The translations under genes were made by a program, and so were the position numbers. Shown one piece after another: positions 44,271 to 54,900 of a DNA stretch of 64,000 bases. The notes under the pieces are model-generated. The model made no database searches. It had not been told where the DNA came from and saw nothing but the letters and a program-made list of their open reading frames with translations. Position 1 is the stretch's first letter. Every line of letters starts with the position of its first letter. This DNA is from Prorocentrum cordatum (Eukaryota; Sar; Dinophyceae; Prorocentrales; Prorocentraceae): the NCBI GenBank assembly GCA_963575745.1, contig CAUYUJ010014541.1, positions 305,835 through 369,834 of the forward strand. Direction: 5' to 3'.

Positions 44271-46667
44271 ATCAGGCTCATCGAAACCAGAGAGCACAAA
44301 GCAGGACGCATGCTCAAAGGACGCCAGATATACTGGCACATCCTACAGTCCTACAAAGTAACAGAGGGTGAGGACGACCTGCACGACTTCGAGCGCCTTA
44401 AAGAACTGAGAATAAGAGATGAAGATTTGCAACGTTTCATTACTGATTGGGACGCTTTACTATTGGAGTGCCGAGAAGCACCCGATCCAAAGATCATGGA
44501 ATCGCTGTTTCGTACACAGATTCGGAGACATGCCTGGATGAAACAAGACATGTACGAGTACCAGCGCATGAAGAGCAGCGACCCGAATCGTACCTATGAT
44601 TGGCTCCGACAGCGCGTCCTGGACGTACTGGAGCTCAAACAATTAGAGACGAATCAAAATAAGTTACGGTACGAACATGAGACACGTTCTCAAGTGAATG
44701 TGTGCGCTGCCTGGAAGAAAGGCAACTGTCGCAATGGTGAACGACGCAAGGCTTTGCATACCTATTCCAGGGATTGGAAGAACAACAGATCTTCCAGATC
44801 ATCGACCGCTGGTGGCAACTCCCGCCGCAACGCGTCCACCCCTGTGAATCACAAGAAGCCAACATCGAAGCCATTTTGCTTCGATTTCGCCAAGCGCAAC
44901 ACATGCAACAGAGGCGACAAGTGCAACTTCCCACACGTTGCACAGTGTAAAGACTTCGCACAGAACAAGTGCCCCAAGGGCGACAAATGCAAATACGCAC
45001 ATCTCACACCTGGTGCGAAGACTCCCGAGCGAAGCCCGAGTCGACCACGTACCTCCAGTCAGGATAGTCGTGGCCGATCACCATCCCGCGGATCAGGAAG
45101 CCAACGTTCTTCACAACGCGGGGGGTTCCGCTACGCAAACGACTTACGCCATGGACGTGGCAACCGACGCCAATACGACCGATCTCGTTCAACATCCAGG
45201 AGGTCTCTAGACTCTCGCAGTCAATCGAGAAGTCGATACGACAGATCTTCGAGATCTACCTCCCGAGGGCGAGACAACCGCGGCGGCGGACGCGGCAGCC
45301 CACGCGGCCGTGATATATCATATGGTAGTGACAAAGGACGTGGCAGACGTTCCCCGAGCCGTGGTTCGTCCCGTGGTTCTCCCCACGCCAGAGCACGTTC
45401 TCCTGCCGACTATCGACTTTCACGCCGTTCCGACCGCAGTTACGTCATTCGTGACAAAACCCTCATGGCCAACACTAAGGTCACTACGACATCTACCACA
45501 ACACGCCGTCGGATACGCTTCGACACACGTAATGTGGAATACTACCTACATACCGTATCTGGCAGGGCCAGATTGGACAAGTGGAAGGAGATGCCGAATG
45601 AGGGTGACATTGTCAATGTACCAGACCCGTTACCACAACGATGGTGGGATCAAAGTGCAGACGCTCTACGAGAATGTCAAAAAGAGGCACAGATGTGGTA
45701 CAAAGATCTATATGACTACCGACACAACAAGGAGTCGGTGGCCACACCAACTGCGATCCGAAACTATGACGACGCTGTCAAGCAGTCATCAAAGACAGCC
45801 CAGACGAAGACAACGACGATGCAAGTCGACGCGCCACGTTCGACTGCTGCATTGACACGATCTTGGGTTCTCGACAGTGGTTCTGCTCATCACATTCACG
45901 GTAAACACGAACTGACGCAGACCGAATTGGATCGCATATCTATTCGCGAAGAGCATATTCTGGAAACCGCCAATGGCGATCGTACTGTCAACGAGCACTA
46001 CGACATACGGCTACCCGAAGTTGGCTTACATAGTTCAGCCCTTGCCTTGCCAGACTGTCCATCATTACTATCAGTTGGGAAATTGATTGAGGTTGATGGC
46101 TTCCGGCAGCTTTGGGATCCTGAGCTGGGATACTTGCTTCAGGATCCGGGGGGCCAATGGTGTAAGATTCCAGTCAACAATAGAGTTCCAGCATTACGAC
46201 TCGACGACCTGACACTGATACCACCACCACGTATATGCACTTCGTCAGCACCCCGACGTCGTCAGCGCAAGCGTTCATCCGCCCGCTCCAACGACATATG
46301 TTGGTGCTGCAAAACTACAGAGCAGTCAACAACTGCAGATGAGCAACGGCCCCACATAGGGACCTGCCCCAAGAGACTACATGTCGGCGAGGGAGGAGGA
46401 GCACGGACCGCCACGGTCGAAGAACCTTCCGACACAAACAAAGACGAGCCTAACGTGGACACACCCACCGACTCGCCTACGTCTCAGACGCAGTGTTCTC
46501 CTCCAACATGCGGGGGGCTAGCAGATACAGCTCAAGCAGATACCGACATACCGACGGAGACGCTCGCACGAATGCACCGCGACAACGATCGCGTTCTTCC
46601 AAACAGACAGAAGAAACCGATTGACCCGATGCATTACATGACCCACAGTCCATCCAAAACACCCTGA
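44271..46667 (+). pseudogene. gag-pol: Gag C-terminal region, CCCH zinc fingers, RS-rich tail, aspartic protease, integrase N-terminus
   Basis: Open in frame 0 right after the TAA (longest ATG frame 44310-46667, 785 codons). The start matches the retrotransposon capsid pattern (GRQIYWHILQSYK, LQRFITDWDALL). Two intact CCCH fingers follow (C-x8-C-x5-C-x3-H and C-x7-C-x5-C-x3-H, 44880-45005), with a degenerate one before them. An Arg/Ser-rich tail runs to about 45450. The protease active site is WVLDSGSAHHIHG with the Asp at 45873. The C-terminus begins the integrase zinc finger (PMHYMTHSP) and ends at TGA 46665, where the sense moves to the +1 frame. Confidence 0.85.
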
Positions 46668-47337
46668 CTGTGAGATTTGTTCTCGCACGATGGCGCAGAA
46701 TGCGCCGTGTCGACGACAGCGCAAACCACATCCACCGGCAGACCCCACCGACGAGGATACAGCCTACGAAGCTTTTGTCCCGAAGAAGTTTGGGGAAGCT
46801 TTAACTGCCGACCATATCGTCCTGGCCAAAGACGATGCCGCAGACAAGCGCGGCGACAAGTATGCACTTGTTGTCCTGGATAGGTACGCCGGCATCTTCA
46901 TGGCCTACCCAGCACTACACAAAGACGCAGTTACCACAAAGGCATCCTTTCAACAGTTCATCGCCGCGAACGATGAGGTGAAGCACATCTATACAGACAA
47001 TTCTGGAGAGCGTCGGAAGGCTTGCCGCCAACTGGGATGGAGACATGACACGAGTACGCCGCATCGTCCACAAACGAATGGATTGATCGAGCGCATTGTC
47101 AAGATTGTCATTCTCGGTGCGAGAGCTGTGTTACATATGTCTGGTCTGGGACATGAATGGTGGAAAGAGGCCATGCAAGACTTTTGCTGTGGACGTAATT
47201 TTGCGCATACATCCGCGGGCGTTGCTGCCCTCAATGAAGAGCATGCCGATAAGACAGCTCATGAAATACGCTTTGGTGAAAGTTTTCCCGGACACTGCAG
47301 CTCGGATTTTCTGGAAATGCCTCAACCCCGAGATTAA
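46668..47337 (+). pseudogene. int: Integrase core
   Basis: Frame 1 resumes as DCEICSRTM, giving the CxxC of the HHCC finger whose histidines are in the previous frame. The catalytic triad is visible: D at 46810 (ADHIVL), D at 46996 (YTDNSGE) and E at 47089 (GLIER). There are only 30 residues between the second D and the E. The phrase STPHRPQTNGLIER is the standard copia motif. After GESFPG (about 47288) frame 1 drifts into nonsense and stops at 47337 while frame 2 continues, so there is a short deletion or frameshift near 47290. Confidence 0.88.
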
Positions 47338-48616
47338 TAACGAGACTGCAAAGTTCAAAGAAAATACTCGGGAAGGGTTATTCATGGGTTACCATTTACA
47401 CTCTGGTGGACGATGGTCAGGTGACTACCTTGTCTTGGACACGGCTACATACGCCAAGGATCCTGATGGGGAACTGTGTCACGTGCACAGAGTCAAAGAC
47501 ATCATCATCCCTGATGGCAAGTTCACCTACCCAGTGAAAGAAGGTACTCTGCGACACCACAACCCTGAGGCACATGATGAGGTCAAGGTATCTACTTCTC
47601 GCCCCTTGGGCGACAAACCAATGCCCGATCCTCCACTTTCCTACCCTAAAGCATGGGATGACCCGTCTATGAGGACAACGGAAGACAACACCGCTGATAT
47701 CCACGCATCGGCCTCTGAAGTTGATGCACCAGCGCCAGAACCCGACTACTGGGAACAGCGCGGATATTGCGTCATCAGACATATTCGTACCCCACGCAAG
47801 AAATTGTTCATCCCGACGGACGACGTCATGAACATACCTGTACCTGTTGATCAACTCGACGTGACACGGGATTTCAAGACGACTTCTACTTTTGAAGGAG
47901 AAAGTGACTTTCGCGACGTTTGGGACGGTGTCAGCGCCAACGACCACAGGGAGCTGAGCGAGCCATGGACCGGCCTGGTTCGATTCTATGAGCTTCCAAA
48001 AATAACGCCAGATGGCAAAATGGTGGTCCGCGGCCGCGAGACACGTGTACAGACTACTACGCGTCCTGACCACATTCTTCCCGAGCATTGGAAAACCTTA
48101 TCTCGTGGACAACAGAAGAAAGAAATCGAGTACGCCGAAGATGTTAAACGAGCTCGTGAAATTCGTGACCGAGCTGCACTTCGAGTGTGGACAAGACAGG
48201 ACAAACAGGTCAACAATTTCCGAACCACTGCAGCCGGCGGACCCACATGGAATACTGTGGAACGAAGGATTACATACGACACTGACAACGGCGCAGTCAT
48301 CCGTGACGAAAACGTCAAGGGCGTGACGAACAAAGAAATACTGTATGCCAAACTACCTGGTGGGCCACGTGACATTATTACGGTACTGTACTACCGCCAA
48401 ACACCACAACAGCACGCTGCAGAAGAACGTGCTTTGGTACTTGTGGATAGTGGAGGAACCGACTTTGGGACCATGAACCCGCTCATACGCCAGTTCACCC
48501 AGTCGGTAGCAATACCCACTATGCCACGTGAGACGACCTACACATCGGCACACAGAGACAAAATCCCCGATTCCTCATGGGCACGCCCAGCCAGTAAGAA
48601 AGAAGTTGCCGCATAA
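47290..48616 (+). pseudogene. pol: Integrase C-terminal region and linker to RT
   Basis: Frame 2 resumes with ARIFWKCLNPE and REGLFMGYHLHSGGRWSGDY, the usual post-catalytic copia segment. A long charged linker follows, with a second DSGG phrase (about 48449) of unknown meaning. The frame ends at TAA 48614 in the middle of the RT entry segment (KKEVAA, stop, PRAQEALRKE), and the same frame continues beyond, so the stop is an internal nonsense codon. The ATG at 47096 lies in overlapping integrase sequence and is not a real start. Confidence 0.8.
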
Positions 48617-50220
48617 CCACGTGCACAGGAAGCCCTACGAAAAGAATACGAGCGACTGGAGAAGAAACAAACATGGATGTTGGAGACCGTCGCAGAAAAA
48701 ACTGATATTGAGTCACAAGCTATTCGCATTGGGACGAAAGTTCATTTCTTCAATATCTTGGAGCTATCTTCAGTCAAACGCGAGGAACTTCCGCCTGATC
48801 TACGTAAATTCAAGGGCCGAGTGGTGGTTCAGGGCAACACAGGCAAAGATGAAACTGGCTTGGCCGCCATATTCGCCGACGCCGCTTCCAGTGCTTCGCA
48901 TATTGAGGCTTCCAAACTTTGCGATGCTACTGCATTTTGGCCACAATATGCGGGCGAACAAAGTGATGCACCTGGAGCCTACACGCAGGCATTATTATAC
49001 GGCGACGGACGAATCGATCCAGTTGATACTTGGATTACCATACCTAAATTGCGACAACCGGCATCCTGGTCAAAATACAAGAATCCAGTGTGCCGATTAC
49101 GATTGGCACTCTACGGACACCCTCTTGCAGGTGTCTTTTGGGAACGAAAGTGTCGTACATGCTTGGAAAGTGTTGGTTTCGAGCCTATTCCAGGATGGGA
49201 ATGCGTATGGAGACACAACAAACTGGGGCTGATACTTTCAGTATACGCGGACGACTTCAAATTAGCCGGACCAGCTAACAATCTACAAGCTGGCTGGGAT
49301 TATATACGCAAAAGCGGTATTGACTTGGATCCACCTACCCCATACTCACAATATCTTGGCTGTGGACAACAGGCATACGATGTACCGCAGAACATCTTCG
49401 ACAAAAGAATGTCTACCATACGACCTATGTTGCCCGTACACAATGCGAAAGACTACAATGCAGCCAAACAAGTTCGTGGAATTCGACATGATATGCTTGG
49501 CTTTACTGATCAGTGCATTGAGCGGTACCTGGAATGCGCTTCCAAGCGCGCCCAGGGACCGGGGTCACGTCGGAAACGGTCCGACTCGCCGAGGACTTCG
49601 CTATCCAAATCGCCTGCATCCTCCGGGTCGGTCGCCAGACCTACTAGCGTGCTCAACGCACGGCCACGATCATCCAGCCCAGCAAGATCGGTCGATACGC
49701 CATCTACTACAATAGAATCCATACCAGTTACATACGATGACCTACCTGACGCCGAAACCCCTGGCATCGAGGACACCTCCTTCACCGATTACGATTACTC
49801 CGACGAGGGCATCCTTGGCCAGGACGCGGCGAGTGTACTGATGAAGATTCTCTACCTGGCACGTTGCTGTCGTTTCGATCTTCTACATCCAGTATGTATG
49901 CTAGCCAGAGAAATTACCAAATGGAACACCACGTGTGATAAACGTCTACATCGATTGATATGCTACATCAAAACGACGCGCACACATTGTTTACACGGAT
50001 GGATAGGTGATTCGTCAGACAAGTTATCCATCATGCTCTTCACTGACGCCTCGTTCGCCGATTGCACTACATCATCCAAGTCCACTGCTGGCGTCTTCGC
50101 CGCGCTTATTGGACCCAATACGTTCTTCCCGGTCAACGCTGTGTGTAAGAAACAAACGGTTGTGTCGCATTCATTTACAGAATCCGAGATCGTTGCTCTT
50201 GACTCAGCACTACGACTTGG
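48617..50220 (+). pseudogene. pol: Reverse transcriptase and first half of RNase H
   Basis: Frame 2 continues after the TAA (LRKEYERLEKKQTWM). RT landmarks: KFKGRVVVQG, DAPGAYTQALL, LRLALYGHPLAGVFWERK and the catalytic VYADDF (YADD at 49244-49255). A Ser/Arg/Pro-rich insertion (about 49540-49800) separates RT from the connection region (SVLMKILYLARCCRFDL). RNase H begins with LFTDASFADCTTS and SFTESEIVALDSALRL, giving its first Asp and Glu. Near 50217 the frame shifts: EGLPLLSFWEAV continues in frame 0 while frame 2 runs to a stop at 50404. Confidence 0.88.
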
Positions 50221-50931
50221 AAGGACTACCACTACTCTCATTCTGGGAAGCCGTGGTGGGAGTTGCCAACACATGCAAAGAGAAGAATACTTGCCTGAGT
50301 TGCCAGGGACGCGCCGACACGGCGACGTGTCCGACGTTGGCCGCCAAAAAGAAGCGCAAGCCATCGCCTCGCAAGGCGCCCCCCACAAGGGGATCTTCTC
50401 CTAGCCGTAGGCAACTACCGCTAAATACGGAGTTACCTACGCCTCCAAAGAGGCGTACGATATCCCATGAGGGTACCGTATTGCACGTGGACCCAGAACT
50501 AGCTCAGGAGATCAGTTCTCCCAAAGTGCGTCTTATCGTCCTCGAGGATAACCAGGCCGTGATCAAAAAATGTCCAAAAGGAACGTACACCTGCACTTCG
50601 TCATCTTCATCGTACTCATCGTATCAACCTGGATTGGATATGCGAGACATGCCAACTCGAACATATCGAGCTCAAATATGTAGGTACAAAAGAGCAGATT
50701 GCAGATATGATGACCAAACATTTCGAGCCAAAGAAAGCAGACCTCTGGAGGGACCTCTTGGAACACTCGCTCATCTTTCCCGCTACTCCGGTACAGTGTC
50801 CTCCAAAGAAACCATGGAAACCACCACGAGGGCCTCGGAGGCCCGACGGTTTACCTCATGTTGCAGAACCTCCAAAACTGGATGGATGTCCGGAAGTACG
50901 CAAAATATTTCTCACAGAGAAAGAAAGATAG
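50221..50931 (+). pseudogene. pol: RNase H C-terminal half and end of Pol
   Basis: Frame 0 carries GLPLLSFWEAV, then an insertion with C-x2-C and basic/Ser/Pro-rich sequence, then VLEDNQAVIKKCPKG, the third acidic RNase H motif. Another shift near 50590 moves to frame 1, which reads ICETCQLEHIELKYVGTKEQ and IADMMTKHFEPKK, the usual copia Pol terminus (VxTKExxADxxTK). Frame 1 stops at TAG 50929 and is open again immediately after. Confidence 0.82.
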
Positions 50932-51905
50932 GGCGAGGTAGGATCAGAATGTGGAATGCAGTGCGTTGGACAAGCCAATCACGAGGGCATATGTGCATGT
51001 ATGTACCACATTGGTGTACCCGCCGCAACTACCGGTTCGCGCACGCCTCGTTCGAGAGCCCGTTCCCCGCACGGTAGACAGCCCCGCCATCCTCCCTCAC
51101 CTCCACAGGATACAGAGAGGTCTAGGACACTCATTGTGCGATCATGCCGCAGCAATTTTACGACTCGAGCTACAAAGCTTACAGGCATCTTGTTCGCCGT
51201 GTGCGAGGCACAAATAAGTGAGATCGGTTCTAATCCCGATACCCCCATCCACGAGATGGATCAGGCACAGCCGCTCCACCTCATCGGCTGGCCCATCGGC
51301 TGCGATGCCGAGTGCGACCCGAACGCCAAGGGCGACGACCGCGCTGGCTTCACGTACCACGCTCAAACCGGTCGTCCTCGTGATCCTGATGATGGATATA
51401 TACATATATATATATATATACGTACATCAGCGGCGCGCTGATCGCAGTGCAGACTTTGATCTCCGCGTACCCGACGAATCCACTATTCGAGAAATTGCCC
51501 GCTCTGCGTCCGCCGACGCCAAGAGTTGGATCAGCGAAACTGGTGGATCAGTCGGCGGCGACGCCAACTACGAGTACAGCACGTTTACGGCTACACCATG
51601 GCTGTCTTTCATGAGGGCTATGTGCGTGATTTCCAGCCTTTTCACTCGTAACCCGTCTGTACAAGAAAGTGTTCGTGTTTTACATGATCATTTGAACGCA
51701 GTGATCCCAGGAGCGCACCGCAAGTGCCCGCCAATGGAACTTACGACGATGATATTGAAGACGGAGTGGATGATGATTCACAACGATTGGTCCAAAATTG
51801 GCAGTGCAATACTGGGACAATATGCCGAGGACAGCGTTCAGGATACAAAACACTACTATGGAAATGGTCTTTGTGCACCTTCTGATGTATACAGCAATGG
51901 ATTGA
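50932..51905 (+). pseudogene. Post-Pol leader of the 3' cargo ORF, frameshifted
   Basis: Frame 1 stays readable after the TAG (CVGQANHEGICACMYHIGVP, then an Arg/Ser/Pro-rich stretch, then HLIGWPIGCDAECDPNAKGD) until a TA repeat at 51395-51421. After that, frame 2 becomes the sensible one (RVPDESTIREIARSASADAK, TATPWLSFMRAMCVISSLF, HKCPPMELTTMILKTEW-like). Near 51900 it hands over to frame 0, which begins the 1418-codon ORF. The Cys/His spacing at 50965-51000 could be a zinc-binding motif but matches no family I can name. Confidence 0.55.
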
Positions 51906-54900
51906 TTGACAACTCCATGCTATGCTTCTAAACTTGATCGTGTAACGATCAAGTTACCCACACGCCCACCTGGCTTAGCCAGGACATCAGATACTTCGGG
52001 ACACGTCGGGCACGTTGTTGAAGATAATTGGGTCACCGAAATGCGAGCATTTTCCGACATTTACCAGACATGCAAATTCCGCCGCAAGCTCAGCACATGG
52101 CTGACTGCACGCGGAGGTTTCGGAGGTACCGGATCATACTCCAAGACGGCGGCAACACCATCCGATCGCCCAGAAGGCTGGCAGGCAATATCAGAGCACG
52201 ACGAGACTATGACAAGTACTTATCGTTGGCAACCATACAACGAGGGCAATGTCTTCATTGGCGAGGCCCCCGCTGAGACTGACCCTGGTCTTACTCCTGG
52301 TCCTGATATTGACCCACTCGAGCTTGAACAAGCAAAGTACAGCGCGTTTTGTGGTGGTCGTTTGGTTTCTACTCTTCTTTCAGATAATGGGTGGTATTCA
52401 CTCGTACAAGAAGATCTGGGACTTCTCTTGCATCATGCCTTTGGTCCATCGGGGCATGCATACAAATGGACCAACTTGTACACCGATTCAACATGGATTA
52501 TGCATCCCAAGAAAGGGGCCAAGGGTGCAAAGCACAAGAAGTACCCAAGTCACGGCTTTGACGAGCTCAACAGTGCACGGAAGCGAGACCATCTCGCCAA
52601 AGTATCACATGTTGCTCTTGTACCGTTATTTATGCCGTGCCTCAATCGCGCGGAATGCATGGGTGGCGCTACCCTCGAGCATTTGTCGACCATCATACGC
52701 GACGACATCATGATGTGGGCATTCTCCTTTGGCAATTACAAAGAATGGTTCAAACAGAACGACACTCCGATCGGCCAAGATTGCATTCAATTGCCAGGGG
52801 CTGGTGGAGACACCCGCTATGGCATGGCAGAACTGCGTGAACAGCGTACGCAGACACAGGAGAGCCGTACCACAGCTATTCTCAATAACCAGTTTGAGTC
52901 CACCCTCGAGCAGCGCAACATGATCAAGATGATCCGCGAGGCCAGAGGCCTCATGTTACACAGTGACAATGCCTCCATCAAAAGGTGGCGTGAATTAAAC
53001 GAGGTCATCTGGAGTTCCTGGGCCAATGATTTTCCTGCATATGTGAAACAAAGACACTATTGCAGAGGCCTCAGTGCCATGGTGGTATGGAGCGCGAATG
53101 ACATCGCATGTGCCAACCACGGACAGAACACCGTGGACATGCGTCGTCACCAGGATCGCGCACCTACTGCTGTGCGCGAGCTCCAGAAAATGGAATGCGA
53201 GGGCGGCGTCCCGACGCTCATGCCAGTACACGTACAAGTGGATGTATCACGTTTTGTCGATGTGATGCAGTATTTCCGCTGCCCCACGGTCATGGGGCCT
53301 GGCAAAGCAGCGCAGTGGGGCGTGCACCCGAACTTTGATTACCACACGGACGACTTGATCAGGATTATGCAGAATCGTGGTATTACAGTTCTTCCATCAG
53401 ACCACTGGATAGAAGCGTACGATAGAATCACTCCACAAGATTGGCATGCAAAACAGAACAACCACAACATGACGATGTTTACGACGCAGTTCTGCGACGC
53501 GGTATGCCATCGTAACTTCTGTGCTTTGATCCAGTCACTGCCTTCTCAGCCGTATCCATTCAGGCCTCCCATACTGACTCCCGTCACGGACGAGCAAGCC
53601 TACACACAGGCCAAGGAGATCATGGAGGCTCTCGACTTCAGAGAAAGGATGACAAACGAATGGAAGAGAGATCTCAGCCTCACGACGCTGATGACACAGA
53701 CGGCAGGCGAGATGGCTCATTGTGCGTGGATGGCATCATGTGCCGATGGTACGCTGCCGGCATCACTGCCTGCTACCGCAGGCGACACAAGCGTACCTAT
53801 TCCTGGAATTCCGATACAGCCACCAGCACTTGATCCTGGCGAGCCGAACAAGGCTATTCCGGAAAACGATCCATTTGGTCTTGCATACGACGACTTATTC
53901 AAGTACCTCTTGCTGTTGATCAACGACTACCCTGGGGCATGGGCATCCTGGGATTCAGTCGAGAAACAAGAGCTCCTCCACCCCAAGATCATCAAAACAG
54001 TTGATGATGCACATGCTGTTACTTGGGTTGTGCTTGAGCAGCTTCTACAGCAGATTACTGACTTGGATGGAGACGATAACGCGACCAAATCACGACTCAT
54101 TGCAGAAGGCAACAGGTTGAAATCTCACTGCATCGGCCCTGCTGCCGAGAACCAACAGACCATCGAAGCATGCAAAACATTCTTCAGACAGAATGCACTG
54201 GATCGCGTGGCATTGGGATACGATCCCGACGTTCCGACTTCAGTGTGGCGCGCGGCGGCCGATGCTGACCAGCCAGCACCACCAGGCCCATTGCCTGAGC
54301 CACTGCAACCCGGCCCGCAACCGAAAGCCGTGCCAAAGACATCGGCTCCTGGCCCACCCCTACACCGTACGCCAGCAGACCAGCAGCCAGCAGATCAGCT
54401 CCCGAAAGCCGAGGCAGTCCCGATCCCAGACGACGGCACTGACCTAGATGCTATGGAGCTGGAGGCAACTCCTGCCGACAACGACCCTTCTCCACGCGAG
54501 ATGAATTTATTGTCATGGCAGGACAGCTGCGAGCGTTCTGTGTACGAGGACATCAGCCAGGTCGGGATGTTCGATAACGCATGCACTATTCGAGAGTACA
54601 AGCTGCAAGCAGGAATCAAGGACGACCATCCATACGTTTCTCCAGTATTGCGGGGTACATCCGCGGTCAATGGATTCGCTTGCCTGCAAGACGATGAATG
54701 GTTCGATCAATTGCAACATGACGATTGTGTGATAGCTCATGCTCCTGATATTGCACAGTCTGGTTGCTTCCCAGAATGGAAATGGATATCGTTACCACAT
54801 TACGACGACGTACGTTATGGTCTTGACTTACTTGATGAGTGGCTCGGAGAACCCGAATACATGAGCAAAGACAGCACGACGATGTTACGCCACGAGATCC

